A DNA stretch of 64,000 nucleotides, from positions 558,001 through 622,000 of the forward strand of contig NW_027475149.1 of NCBI RefSeq assembly GCF_051020985.1. Direction: 5' to 3'. Below are positions 39,582-52,713 of the stretch, in pieces. The position numbers were made by a program, and so were the translations under genes. Every line of letters starts with the position of its first letter. Positions within the stretch are counted from its first letter, which is position 1. The notes under the pieces are model-generated. The model was not told where the DNA came from, made no database searches, and saw nothing but the letters and a program-made list of their open reading frames with translations. This DNA comes from Nomia melanderi (Eukaryota > Arthropoda > Insecta > Hymenoptera > Halictidae).

Positions 39582-41580
39582 TGTAATAGCACCCGAGATA
39601 TCACCAGATATATATTGGATTTTTGCCTGACCCTGAGTTCTCGGCCCCATGAGACTGTGGTTTTCTCGGCCCCTGGTTGTCCGAGGTCGTTCCCGCTGCA
39701 CAGATTCATGCGTCAGGGCCTCCTGCAGACAATGCACTTTGATTTATCGAGCTATCTCTAATGGCACCCGATATATCTCTAGATATATAATGGATTTTTC
39801 CCTGACACTGAGTGTCCGGCCCCATGAGACTGTGGTTTTCTCGGCCCCTGGTGGTCCGAGGTCGTTCCCGCTGCACAGATTCATGCGCCAGGGCCTCCTA
39901 CAGACAATGCACTTTGATTTATTGCGCTATCTGTAATAGCACCCGAGATATCACCAGATATATATTGGATATTCCCCTGACCCTGAGTGTCCGGCCCCAT
40001 GAGACGGTGGTTGTCTCGGCCCCTGGTGGTCCGAGGTCGTTCCCGCTGCACAGATTCATGCGCCAGGGCCTCCTACAGACAATGCAATTTGTTTTATGGC
40101 GCTATCTGTAATAGCACCCGAGATATCACCAGATATATATTGGATTTTTCACTGACCCTGAGTGTGCGGCCCCATGACACGGTGTTTTTCTCGGACCCTG
40201 GTGGTCCGAGGTCGTTCCCGCTGCACACATTCATGCGCCAGGGCCCCCTGCAGATAATTCACTTTGGTTTATTGCGCTATCTCTAATAGCACCCGAGATA
40301 TCACCAGATACATACTGGATTTTCCCCTGACCCTGAGTGTCCGGCCCCATGAGACTGTGGTTTTCTCGGTCCCTGGTGGTCCGAGGTCGTTCCCGCTGCA
40401 CAGATTCATGCGCCAGGGCCTCCTGCAGATAATTCACTTTGGTTTATTGCGCTATCTCTAATAGCGCCCGAGATATCACCAGATATATATTGGATTTTTC
40501 CCTGACCCTGAGAGTCCGTCCCCATGAGACTGCGGTCTTCTCGGCCCCTGGTGGTCCGAGGTCGTTCCCGCTTCACAGATTCATGCGCCAGGACCTCCTA
40601 CAGACAATGTACTTTGATTTAGTGCGCTATCTGTAATAGCACCCGAGATATCACCAGATCTATATTGGATTTTCCCCTGACCCTGAGTGTCCGGCCCCAT
40701 GAGACGGTGGATGTCTCGGCCCCTGGTGGTCCTAGGTCGATCCCGCTGCACAGATTCATGCGCCAGGGCCTCCTACAGACAATGCACTTTGATTTATTGC
40801 TCTATCTGTAATAGCACCCGAGATATCACCAGATATATATTGGATTTTCCCCTGACCCTGAGTGTCCGGCCCCATGAGACTGTGGTTCTCTCGGCCCCTG
40901 GTGGTCCGAGGTCGTTCCCGCTGCACAGATTCATGCGCCAGGGCCTCCTGCAGACAATGCACTTTGATGTATTGCGCTATCTGTAATAGCACCCGAGATA
41001 TCACCAGATCTATATTGGATTTTACCCTGACCCTGAGTATCCGGCCCCATGAGACTGTGGTTTTCTCGGCCCCTGGTGGTCCGAGGTCGTTCCCGCTGCA
41101 CAGATTCATGCACCAGGGCCTCCTACAGACAATGCACTTTGATTTATTGCGCTATCTGTAATAGCACCCGAGATATCACCAGATACATATTGGATTTTAC
41201 CCTGACCCTGAGTGTCGGGCCCCTTGAGACGGTGGTTGTCTCGGCCCCTGGAGGTCCGAGGACGTTCCCGCTGCACAGATTCATGCGCCAGGGCCTCCTG
41301 CAGATAATTCACTTTGGTTTATTGGGCTATCTCTAATAGCGCCCGAGATATCACCAGATATATATTGGATTTTTCCCTGACCCTGAGTGTCCGTCCCCAT
41401 GAGACTGCGGTCTTCTCGGCCCCTGGTGGTCCGAGGTCGTTCCCGCTGCACAGATTCATGCGCCAGGACCTCCTACAGACAATGCACTTTGGTTTATTGC
41501 GCTATCTCTAATAGCACCCGAGATATCACCAGATATATACTGGATTTTCCCCTGACCCTGAGTGTCCGGCCCCATGAGAC
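39582..41580 (+). repeat. 2.0-kb block, copy 1 (offset 2,450 bp, 14 monomers)
   Basis: Matches 42032-44030. Highly unusual units are shared, such as 'cgatatatctctagatata' (near 39768 and 42218) and 'ctgacactgag' (near 39802 and 42252). Differences seen: 40092 against 42542, and 41540 against 43990. Bases 41581-42031 complete the 14-monomer period but are not repeated after 44030. Confidence 0.88.
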
Positions 41581-42031
41581 TGTGGTTTTCTCGGCCCCTG
41601 GTGGTCCGAGGTCGTTCCCGCTGCACAGATTCATGCGCCAGGGCCTCCTGCAGATAATTCACTTTGGTTTATTGCGCTATCTCTAATAGCGCCCGAGATA
41701 TCACCAGATATATATTGGATTTTTCCCTGACCCTGAGTGTCCGTCCCCATGAGACCGCGGTCTTCTCGGCCCCTGGTGGTCCGAGGTCGTTTCCGCTGCA
41801 CAGATTCATGCGCCAGGACCTCCTACAGACAATGCACTTTGATTTAGTGCGCTATCTGTAATAGCACCCGAGATATCACCAGATCTATATTGGATTTTCC
41901 CCTGACCCTGAGTGTCCGGCCCCATGAGACGGTGGTTGTCTCGGCCCCTGGTGGTCCTAGGTCGATCCCGCTGCACAGATTCATGCGCCAGGGCCTCCTA
42001 CAGACAATGCACTTTGATTTATTGCTCTATC

Positions 42032-44030
42032 TGTAATAGCACCCGAGATATCACCAGATATATATTGGATTTTTGCCTGACCCTGAGTTCTCGGCCCCAT
42101 GAGACTGTGGTTTTCTCGGCCCCTGGTTGTCCGAGGTCGTTCCCGCTGCACAGATTCATGCGTCAGGGCCTCCTGCAGACAATGCACTTTGATTTATCGA
42201 GCTATCTCTAATGGCACCCGATATATCTCTAGATATATAATGGATTTTTCCCTGACACTGAGTGTCCGGCCCCATGAGACTGTGGTTTTCTCGGCCCCTG
42301 GTGGTCCGAGGTCGTTCCCGCTGCACAGATTCATGCGCCAGGGCCTCCTACAGACAATGCACTTTGATTTATTGCGCTATCTGTAATAGCACCCGAGATA
42401 TCACCAGATATATATTGGATATTCCCCTGACCCTGAGTGTCCGGCCCCATGAGACGGTGGTTGTCTCGGCCCCTGGTGGTCCGAGGTCGTTCCCGCTGCA
42501 CAGATTCATGCGCCAGGGCCTCCTACAGACAATGCAATTTGATTTATGGCGCTATCTGTAATAGCACCCGAGATATCACCAGATATATATTGGATTTTTC
42601 ACTGACCCTGAGTGTGCGGCCCCATGACACGGTGTTTTTCTCGGACCCTGGTGGTCCGAGGTCGTTCCCGCTGCACACATTCATGCGCCAGGGCCCCCTG
42701 CAGATAATTCACTTTGGTTTATTGCGCTATCTCTAATAGCACCCGAGATATCACCAGATACATACTGGATTTTCCCCTGACCCTGAGTGTCCGGCCCCAT
42801 GAGACTGTGGTTTTCTCGGTCCCTGGTGGTCCGAGGTCGTTCCCGCTGCACAGATTCATGCGCCAGGGCCTCCTGCAGATAATTCACTTTGGTTTATTGC
42901 GCTATCTCTAATAGCGCCCGAGATATCACCAGATATATATTGGATTTTTCCCTGACCCTGAGAGTCCGTCCCCATGAGACTGCGGTCTTCTCGGCCCCTG
43001 GTGGTCCGAGGTCGTTCCCGCTTCACAGATTCATGCGCCAGGACCTCCTACAGACAATGTACTTTGATTTAGTGCGCTATCTGTAATAGCACCCGAGATA
43101 TCACCAGATCTATATTGGATTTTCCCCTGACCCTGAGTGTCCGGCCCCATGAGACGGTGGATGTCTCGGCCCCTGGTGGTCCTAGGTCGATCCCGCTGCA
43201 CAGATTCATGCGCCAGGGCCTCCTACAGACAATGCACTTTGATTTATTGCTCTATCTGTAATAGCACCCGAGATATCACCAGATATATATTGGATTTTCC
43301 CCTGACCCTGAGTGTCCGGCCCCATGAGACTGTGGTTCTCTCGGCCCCTGGTGGTCCGAGGTCGTTCCCGCTGCACAGATTCATGCGCCAGGGCCTCCTG
43401 CAGACAATGCACTTTGATGTATTGCGCTATCTGTAATAGCACCCGAGATATCACCAGATCTATATTGGATTTTACCCTGACCCTGAGTATCCGGCCCCAT
43501 GAGACTGTGGTTTTCTCGGCCCCTGGTGGTCCGAGGTCGTTCCCGCTGCACAGATTCATGCACCAGGGCCTCCTACAGACAATGCACTTTGATTTATTGC
43601 GCTATCTGTAATAGCACCCGAGATATCACCAGATACATATTGGATTTTACCCTGACCCTGAGTGTCGGGCCCCTTGAGACGGTGGTTGTCTCGGCCCCTG
43701 GAGGTCCGAGGACGTTCCCGCTGCACAGATTCATGCGCCAGGGCCTCCTGCAGATAATTCACTTTGGTTTATTGGGCTATCTCTAATAGCGCCCGAGATA
43801 TCACCAGATATATATTGGATTTTTCCCTGACCCTGAGTGTCCGTCCCCATGAGACTGCGGTCTTCTCGGCCCCTGGTGGTCCGAGGTCGTTCCCGCTGCA
43901 CAGATTCATGCGCCAGGACCTCCTACAGACAATGCACTTTGGTTTATTGCGCTATCTCTAATAGCACCCGAGATATCACCAGATATATATTGGATTTTCC
44001 CCTGACCCTGAGTGTCCGGCCCCATGAGAC
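42032..44030 (+). repeat. 2.0-kb block, copy 2 (offset 2,450 bp, 14 monomers)
   Basis: Second copy of 39582-41580. The match stops at 44031 ('ggtggttgtc' against 'tgtggttttc'), so the last 2.6 monomers of the period were replaced or never copied. Confidence 0.88.
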
Positions 44031-44662
44031 GGTGGTTGTCTCGGCCCCTGGTGGTCCTAGGTCGTTCCCGCTGCACAGATTCATGCGCCAGGGCCTCCTA
44101 CAGACAATGCACTTTGATTTATTGCGCTATCTGTAATAGCACCCGAGATATCACCAGATATATATTGGATTTTACCCTGACCCTGAGTGTCCGGCCCCAT
44201 GAGACGGTGGTTGTCTCGGCCCCTGGTGGTCCGAGGTCGTTCCCGCTTCACAGATTCATGCGCCTGGGCATCCTGCAGATAATTCACTTTGGTTTATTGC
44301 GCTATCTCTAATAGCACCCGAGATATCACCAGATATATATTGGATTTTCCCCTGACCCTGAGTGTCCGGCCCCATGAGACTGTGGTTTTCTCGGCCCCTG
44401 GTGGTCCGAGGTCGTTCCCGCTGCACAGATTCATGCGCCAGGGCCTCCTACAGACAATGCACTTTGATTTATTGCGCTATCTGTAATAGCACCCAAGATA
44501 TCACCAGATATATATTGGATTTTACCCTGACCCTGAGTGTCCGGCCCCATGAGACGGTGGTTGTCTCGGCCCCTGGAGGTCCGAGGACGTTCCCGCTGCA
44601 CAGATTCATGCGCCAGGGCCTCCTACAGACAATGCACTTTGATTTATTGCGCTATCTGTAAT

Positions 44663-44838
44663 AGCACCCGAGATATCACCAGATATATATTGGATTTTAC
44701 CCTGACCCTGAGTTTCCGGCCCCATGAGACGGTGGTTGTCTCGGCCCCTGGAGGTCCGAGGACGTTCCCGCTTGCACAGATTTATGCGCCAGGGCATCCT
44801 GCAGATAATTCACTTTGGTTTATTGCGCTATCTCTAAT
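44663..44838 (+). repeat. 176-bp monomer with 'cgcttgcac' insertion
   Basis: One base added within 'cccgctgcacag', giving 'cccgcttgcacag'. The same insertion is in units starting at 46414 and 56039. Confidence 0.87.
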
Positions 44839-46063
44839 AGCACCCGAGATATCACCAGATATATACTGGATTTTCCCCTGACCCTGTGTGTCCGGCCCCA
44901 TGAGACTGTGGTTTTCTCGGCCCCTGGTGGTCCGAGGTCGTTCCCGCTGCACAGATTCATCCGCCAGGGCCTCCTACAGACAATGCACTTTGATTTATTG
45001 CGCTATCTGTAATAGCACCCGAGATATCACCAGATATATATTGGATTTTTCACTGACCCTGAGTGTCCGGCCCCATGAGAAGGTCGTTTTCTCGGCCCCT
45101 GGTGGTCCGAGGTCGTTCCCGCTGCACAGATTCATGCGCCAGGGCCTCCTGCAGATAATTCACTTTGGTTTATGGCGCTATCTCTATTAGCACCCGAGAT
45201 ATCACCAGATATATATTGGATTTTCCCTTGACCCTGAGAGTCCGGCCCCATGAGACTGTGGTTTTCTCGGCCCCTGGTGGTCCGAGGTCGTTCCCGCTGC
45301 ACAGGTTCATGCGCCAGGGCCTCCTATAGACAATGCACTTTGATTTATTGCGCTATCTGTAATAGCACCCGAGATATCACCAGATATATATTGGATTTTT
45401 CACTGACCCTGAGCGTCCGGCCCCATGAGACGGTCGTTTTCTCGGCCCCTGGTGGTCCGAGGTCGTTCCCGCTGCACAGGTTCATGCGCCAGGGACTCCT
45501 ACAGACAATGTACTTTGATTTATTGCGCTATCTGTAATAGCACCCGAGATATCACCAGATCTATATTGGATTTTCCCCTGACCCTGAGCATCCGGCCCCA
45601 TGAGACTGTGGTTTTTTCGGCCCCTGGTGGTCCGAGGTCGTTCCCGCTGCACAGATTCATGCGCCAGGGCCTCCTGCAGATAATTCACTATGGTTTATTG
45701 CGCTATCTGTAATAGCACCCGAGATATCACCAGATATATATTGGATTCTCCCCTGACCCTGAGTGTCCGGGCCCATGAGACTGTGGTTTTCTCGGCCCCT
45801 GGTGGTCCGAGGTCGTTCCCGCTGCACAGGTTCATGCGCCAGGGCCTCCTACAGACAATGCACTTTGATTTATTGCGCTATCTGTAATAGCACCCGAGAT
45901 ATCACCAGATATATATTGGATTTTCCCCTGACCCTGAGTGTCCGGCCCCATGAGACGGTGGTTTTTTCGGCCCCTGGTGGTCCGAGGTCGTTCCCGCTGC
46001 ACAGATTCATGCGCCAGGGCCTCCTGCAGATAATTCACTTTGGTTTATTGCGCTATCTCTAAT

Positions 46064-46238
46064 AGCACCCGAGATATCACCAGATATATATTGGATTTTC
46101 CCCTGACCCTGAGTGTCCGGCCCCATGAGACTGTGGTTTTCTCGGCCCCTGGTGGTCCGAGGTCGTTCCCGCTGCACAGATTCATGCGCCAGGGCCTCCT
46201 ACAGACAATGCACTTTGATTTATTGCGCTATCTGTAAT
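46064..46238 (+). repeat. Reference 175-bp standard monomer
   Basis: Chosen because it matches the commonest base at nearly every variable site I compared. Unit positions: EcoRV-type 'gatatc' at 10-15; AT run at 21-29; 'ggccccatgag' at 56-66; inverted repeat ctcgg/ccgag (arms 78-82 and 94-98, 11-base loop); 'cgttcccgctgc' at 101-112; 'tttatt' at 156-161, which reads AATAAA on the minus strand. Composition is 92 G+C of 175, with 8 CpG against about 12 expected from base content. Confidence 0.85.
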
Positions 46239-46413
46239 AGCACACGAGATATCACCAGATATATATTGGATTTTACCATGACCATGAGGGTCCGGCCCCA
46301 TGAGACTGTGGTTTTTTCTGCCCCTGGTGGTCCGACGTCGTTCCCGCTGCACAGATTCATGCGCCAGGGCCTCCTACAGACAATGCACTTTGATTTATTG
46401 CGCTATCTGTAAT

Positions 46414-46755
46414 AGCACCCGAGATATCACCAGATATATATTGGATTTTACCCTGACCCTGAGTGTCCGGCCCCATGAGACGGTGGTTGTCTCGGCCCCT
46501 GGAGGTCCGAGGACGTTCCCGCTTGCACAGATTCATGCGCCAGGGCATCCTGCAGATAATTCACTTTGGTTTATTGCGCTATCTCTAATAGCACCCGAGA
46601 TATCACCAGATATATACTGGATTTTCCCCTGACCCTGAGTGTCCGACCCCATGAGACTGTGGTTATCTCGGCCCCTGGTGCTCCGAGGTCGTTCCCGCTG
46701 CACAGATTCATCCGCCAGGGCCTCCTACAGACAATGCACTTTCATTTATTGCGCT
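46414..46755 (+). repeat. Domain-4 segment matching the patch at 56.04-56.38 kb
   Basis: Carries a 176-bp unit (46414-46589) with 'cgcttgcac'. The same insertion is at 44663-44838 and 56039-56214. Differences from the 56-kb copy include 'gtccgacccc' near 46641 and 'ggtgctccgagg' near 46676. Confidence 0.75.
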
Positions 46756-48689
46756 ATCTGTAATAGCACCCGAGATATCACCAGATATATATTGGATTTT
46801 TCACTGACCCTGAGTGTCCGGCCCCATGAGACGGTCGTTTTCTCGGCCCCTGGTGGTCCGAGGTCGTTCCCGCTGCACAGATTCATGCGCCAGGGCCTCC
46901 TGCAGATAATTCACTTTGGTTTATTGCGCTATCTGTAATAGCACCCGAGATATCACCAGATATATATTGGATTTTCCCCTGACCCTGAGTGTCCGGCCCC
47001 TTGAGACTGTGGTTTTCTCGGCCCCTGGTGGTCCGAGGTCGTTCCCGCTGCACAGATTCATGCGCCAGGGCCTCCTGCAGATAATTCACTTTGGTTTATT
47101 GCGCTATCTGTAATAGCACCCGAGATATCACCAGATATATATTGGATTTTCCCCTGACCCTGAGTGTCCGGCCCCTTGAGACTGTGGTTTTCTCGGCCCC
47201 TGGTGGTCCGAGGTCGTTGCCGCTGCACAGGTTCATGCGCCAGGGCCTCCTACAGACAATGCCCTTTGATTTAGTGCGCTATCTGTAATAGCACCCGAGA
47301 TATCACCAGATATATATTGGATATTTCCCTCACCCTGAGTGTCCAGCCCCATGAGACGGTGGTTTTCTCGGCCCCTGGTGGTCCGAGGTCGTTCCCGCTG
47401 CACAGATGCATGCGCCAGGGCCTCCTGCAGATAATTCACTTTGGTTTATTGCGCTATCTCTAATAGCACCCGAGATATCACCAGATATATATTGGATTTT
47501 CCCCTGACCCTGAGAGTCCGGCCCCATGAGACTGTGGTTTTCTCGGCCCCTGGTGGTCCGAGGTCGTTCCCGCTGCACAGATTCATGCGCCAGGGCCTCC
47601 TACAGACGATGCACTTTGATTTATTGCGCTATCTGTAATAGCACCCGAGATATCACCGGATATATATTGGATTTTTCCCAGACCCTGAGTGTCCGGCCCC
47701 ATGAGACGGTGGTTGACTCGGCCCCTGGGGGTCCGAGGTCCTTCCCGCTGCACAGATTCATGCACCAGGGCCTCCTACAGACAATGCACTTTGATTTATT
47801 GCGCTATCTGTAATAGCACCCGAGATATCACCAGATATATATTGGATTTTCCCCTGACCCTGAGTGTCCGGCCCCATGAGACTGTGGTTTTCTCGGCCCC
47901 TGGTGGTCCGAGGTCGTTGCCGCTGCACAGGTTCATGCGCCAGGGCCTCCTACAGACAATGCCCTTTGATTTAGTGCGCTATCTGTAATAGCACCCGAGA
48001 TATCACCAGATATATATTGGATTTTTCACTGACCCTGAGCGTCCGGCCCAATGAGACGGTGGTTTTTTCGGCCCCTGGTGGTCCGAGGTCGTTCCCGCTG
48101 CACAGATTCATGCGCCAGGGCCTCCTGCAGATAATTCACTTTGGTTTATTGCGCTATCTCTAATAGCACCCGAGATATCACCAGATATATATTGGATTTT
48201 CCCCTGACCCTGAGTGTCCGGCCCCATGAGACTGTGGTTTTCTCGGCCCCTAGTGGTCCGAGGTCGTTCCCGCTGCACAGATTCATACGCCAGGGCCTCC
48301 TACAGACAATGCACTTTGATTTATTGCGCTATCTGTAATAGCACACGAGATATCACCAGATATATATTGGATTTTACCCTGACCATGAGGGTCCGGACCC
48401 ATGAGACTGTGGTTTTTTCTGCCCCTGGTGGTCCGACGTCGTTCCCGCTGCACAGGTTCATGCGCCAGGGCCTCCTACAGACAATGCCCTTTGATTTAGT
48501 GCGCTATCTGTAATAGCACCCGAGATATCACCAGATATATATTGGATTTTTCCCTTACCCTGAGTGTCCGGCCCCATGAGACGGTGGTTTTCTCGGCCCC
48601 TGGTGGTCCTAGGTCGTTCCCGCTGCACAGATACATGCGCCAGGGCCTCCAGCAGATAATTCCCTTTGGCTTATTGCGCTATCTTTAAT

Positions 48690-48863
48690 AGCACCCGAGA
48701 TATCACCAGATATATATTGGATTTTCCCCTGACCCTGAGTGTCCGCCCCATGAGACTGTGGTTTTCTCGGCCCCTGGTGGTCCGAGGTCGTTCCCGCTGC
48801 ACAGATTCATGCGCCAGGGCCTCCTACAGACAATGCACTTTGATTTATTGCGCTATCTGTAAT
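48690..48863 (+). repeat. 174-bp monomer, private deletion
   Basis: Reads 'gtgtccgccccatgag', one G shorter than 'gtgtccggccccatgag'. The shift lets one frame run 123 codons across the unit boundary (48666-49037), which has no coding meaning. Confidence 0.87.
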
Positions 48864-50249
48864 AGCACCCGAGATATCACCAGATATATATTGGATTTTT
48901 CCCTGACCCTGGGTGTCCGGCCCCATGAGACTGTCGTTTTTTCGACCCCTGGTGGTCCGAGGTCGTTACCGTTGCACAGATTCATGCGCCAGGGCCTCCT
49001 GCAGATAATTCACTTTGGTTTATTGCGCTATCTCTAATAGCACCCGAGATATCAACAGATATATACTGGATTTTCCCCTGACCCTGAGTGTCCGGCCCCA
49101 TGAGACTGTGGTTTTTTCGGCCCCTGGTGGTCCGAGGTCGTTCCCGCTGCACAGATTCATGCGCCAGGGCCTCCTGCAGAGAATTCACTTTGGTTTATTG
49201 CGCTATCTCTAATAGCACCCGAGATATCACCAGATATAAACTGGATTTTCCCCTGACCCTGAGTGTCCGGCCCCATGAGACTGTGGTTTTCTCGGCCCCT
49301 GGTGGTCCGAGGTCGTTGCCGCTTCACAGATTCATGCGCCAGGTCCTCCTACAGACAATGCACTTTGACTTATTGCGCTATCTGTAATAGCACCCGAGAT
49401 ATCACCAGATATATATTGGATTTTTCACTGACCCTGAGTGTGCGTCCCCATGAGACGGTGTTTTTCTCGGACCCTGGTGGTCCGAGGTCGTTCCCGCTGC
49501 ACAGATTCATCCGCCAGGGCCTCCTGCAGATAATTCACTTTGGTTTATTGCGCTATCTCTAACAGCACCCGAGATATCACCAGATATATATTGGATTTTC
49601 CCCTGACCCTGAGTGTCCGGCCCCATGAGACTGTGGTTTTCTCGGCCCCTGGTGGTCCGAGGTCGTTCCCGCTGCCCAGCTTCAGGCGCCAGTGCCTCCT
49701 GCAGATAACTCACTTTGGTTTATTGCGCTATCTCTAATAGCACCCAAGATATCACCAGATATATATTGGATTTTTCCCTGACCCTGAGTGTCCGGCCCCA
49801 TCAGACGGTTGTTGTCTCGGCCCCTGGTGGTCCGAGGTCGTTCCCGCTGCACAGATTCTTGCGCCAGGGCCTCCTGCAGATAATTCACTTTGGTTTATTA
49901 CGCTATCTCTAATAGCACCCAAGATATCGCCAGATATATATTGGATTTTTCCCTGACCCTGAGTGTCCGGCCCCATGAGACTGTGGATTTTTCGGCCCCT
50001 GGTGGTCCGAGGTCGTTCCCGTTGCACAGATTCATGCGCCAGGGCCTACTGCAGATAATTCACTTTGATTTATTGCGCTATCTGTAATAGCACCCGAGAT
50101 ATCACCACATATATATTGGATTTTTCACTGACCCTGAGTGTCCGGCCCCATGAGACGGCGGTTTTCTCGGTCCCTGGTGTTCCGAGGTCGTTCCCGCTGC
50201 ACAGATTCATGCGCCAGGGTTTCCTACAGATAATGCACTTTGATTTATG

Positions 50250-51724
50250 GCGCTATCTGTAATAGCACCCGAGATATCACCAGATATATATTGGATTTTC
50301 CCCTGACCCTGAGTGTCCGGCCCCATGAGACTGTGGTTTTCTCGGCCCCTGGTGGTCCGAGGTCGTTCCCGCTGGCCATATTCATGCGCCTGGGCCTCCT
50401 ACAGACAATGCACTTTGATTTATTGCGCTATCTCAAATAGCACCCGAGATATCACCAGATATATATTGGATTTTTCCCTGACCCTGAGTGTCCGGCGCCA
50501 TGAGACGGTGGTTTTCTTGGCCCCTGGTGGTCCGAGGTCGTTCCCGCTGCACAGATGCATGCGCCAGGGCCTCCTTCAGATAATTCACTTTGGTTTATTG
50601 CGCTATCTCTAATAGCACCCGAGATATCACCAGATATATATTGGATTTTCCCCTGACCCTGAGTGTCCGGACCCATGAGACGGTGGTTTTCTCGGCCCCT
50701 GGTGGTCCGAGGTCGTTCCCGCTGCCCAGATTCATGCGCCAGGGCCTCCTACAGACAGTGCACTTTGGTTGATTGCGCTATCTGTAATAGCACCCGAGAT
50801 ATCACCAGATATATATTGGATTTTTCCCTGACCCAGAGTGTCCGGCTTCATGAGACGGTGATTTTCTCGTCCCCTGGTGGTCCGACGTCGTTCCCACTGC
50901 CCAGATTCATGCGCCAGGGCCTCCTACAGACAATGCGCTTTGGTTTATTGCGCTATCTGTAATAGCACCCGAGATATCACCAGATATATGCTGGATTTTT
51001 ACATGACCTTGGGTGACGGATTCCGAATATCTGTAATTTTCTCGGCCACTGGTGGTCCGAGGTCGTTCCTGCTAGCCAGATTCATTCGCCTGGGCCTCCT
51101 ACAGACAATGCACTTTGATTTATTGCGCTATCTCTAATAGCACCCGAGATATCACCAGATATTTGCTGGATTTTTACATGATCTTGGGTGACGGATTCCG
51201 AATATCTGTAATTTTCTCGGCCACTGGTGGTCCGAGGTCGTTCCTGCGGCACAGATTCATTCGCAAGGGCCTCCTACAGACAATGCACTCTGGTTTCTTG
51301 CGCTATCTGTAATTGCACCCGAGATATCACCAGATATATATTGGATTTTCCCCTGACCCTGAGTGTCCGGATCCATGAGACGGTGGTTTTCTCGGCCCCT
51401 GGTGGTCCGAGGTCGTTCCCGCTGCACAGATTCATTCGCCTGGGCCTCCTACAGACAATGCACTTTGATTTATTGCGCTACCTGTAATAGCACCCGAGAT
51501 ATCACCAGATATATATTGGATTTTTCCCTGACCCTGAGTGTCCGGCTCCATGAGACTGTGGTTTTCTCGGCCCCTGGTGGTCCGAGGTCGTTCCCGCTGG
51601 CCAGATTCATGCGCCTGGGCCTCCTACAGACAATGCACTTTGATTTAGTGCGCTATCTCTAATAGCACGCGAGATATCACCAGATATATATTGGATTTTC
51701 CCCTCACCCTGAGTGTCCGGCCCC
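50250..51724 (+). repeat. 1,475-bp block, copy 1 (offset 2,450 bp)
   Basis: Matches 52700-54174, 14 monomers apart. It carries two adjacent type-2 units. Differences seen: 'ggccatattc' near 50384, 'ggttgattgc' near 50768, 'acccagagtg' near 50831 and 'gctagccag' near 51061. Confidence 0.85.
50964..51313 (+). repeat. Two adjacent type-2 monomers
   Basis: Units 50964-51138 and 51139-51313. The first ends in the 'gctagccagattcattcgcc' form of the 3' arm, the second in 'gcggcacagattcattcgc'. The second also has 'catgatcttggg' and 'gcactctggtttcttgcgc', a sub-variant repeated at 53589, 59015, 60940, 61115 and 62514. Confidence 0.85.
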
Positions 51725-52538
51725 ATGAGACTGTGGTTTTCTCGGCCCCTGGTGGTCCGAGGTCGTTCCCGCTGGCCAGATTCATGCGCCTGGGCCTCCT
51801 ACAGACAATGCACTTTGATTTATTGCGCTATCTCAAATAGCACCCGAGATATCACCAGATATATATTGGATTTTCCCCTGACCCTGAGTGTCCGGCCCCA
51901 TGAGACTGTGGTTTTCTCGGCCCCTGGTGGTCCGAGGTCGTTCCCGCTGGCCAGATTCATGCGCCTGGGCCTCCTACAGACAATGCACTTTTATTTATTG
52001 CGCTATCTCTAATAGCACCCGAGATATCACCAGATATATATTGGATTTTTCCCTGACCCTGAGTGTCCGGCGCCATGAGACGGTGGTTTTCTTGGCCCCT
52101 GGTGGTCCGAGGTCGTTCCCGCTGCACAGATGCATGCGCCAGGGCCTCCTGCAGATAATTCACTTTGGTTTATTGCGCTATCTCTAATAGCACCCGAGAT
52201 ATCACCAGATAAATATTGGATTTTACCCTGAACCTGAGTGTGCGGCCCCATGAGACTGTGGTTTTCTCGGCCCCTGGTGGTCCGAGGTCGTTCCAGCTGG
52301 CCAGATTTATTCGCCTGGGCCTCCTACAGACAATGCACTTTGATTTATTGCGCTATCTGTAATAGCACCCGAGATATCACCAGATATATATTGGATTTTT
52401 CCCTGACCCTGAGTGTCCGGCCCCATGAGACGGTGGTTTACTCGGCCCCTGGTGGTCCGAGGTCGTTCCCGCTGGCCAGATTCATGCGCCTGGGCCTCCT
52501 ACAGACAATGCACTTTGATTTATTGCGCTATCTCTAAT

Positions 52539-52713
52539 AGCACCCGAGATATCACCAGATATTTGATGGATTTTTACATGATATTGGGTGACGGATTCCG
52601 AACATCTGTAATTTTCTCGGCCACTGGTGGTCCGAGGTCGTTCCTGCGGCACAGAATCATTCGCAAGGGCCTCCTACAGACAATGCACTTTGGTTTATTG
52701 CGCTATCTGTAAT
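52539..52713 (+). repeat. Type-2 monomer
   Basis: Sub-variant with 'atatttgatgg', 'catgatattggg' and 'ccgaacatctg'. The same combination recurs only at 62340-62513. Confidence 0.85.

Larger units (their letters stand above)
36963..50263 (+). repeat. Array domain 4: standard monomers with a 14-monomer duplication
   Basis: About 76 standard-lineage monomers and no type-2 unit. Markers differ from domain 2: no 'ctcgag' variant occurs here, while 'gtccgtcccc', 'agcgcccgag', 'atgccctttg' and 'ggccccttgag' recur. The main structure is a 2,450-bp offset duplication (39582-41580 against 42032-44030). Smaller recurrences are visible near 44.6 and 46.4 kb (shared one-base insertion 'cgcttgcac') and for 'atgccctttgatttagtg' near 47260, 47960 and 48485. 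Confidence 0.75.
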
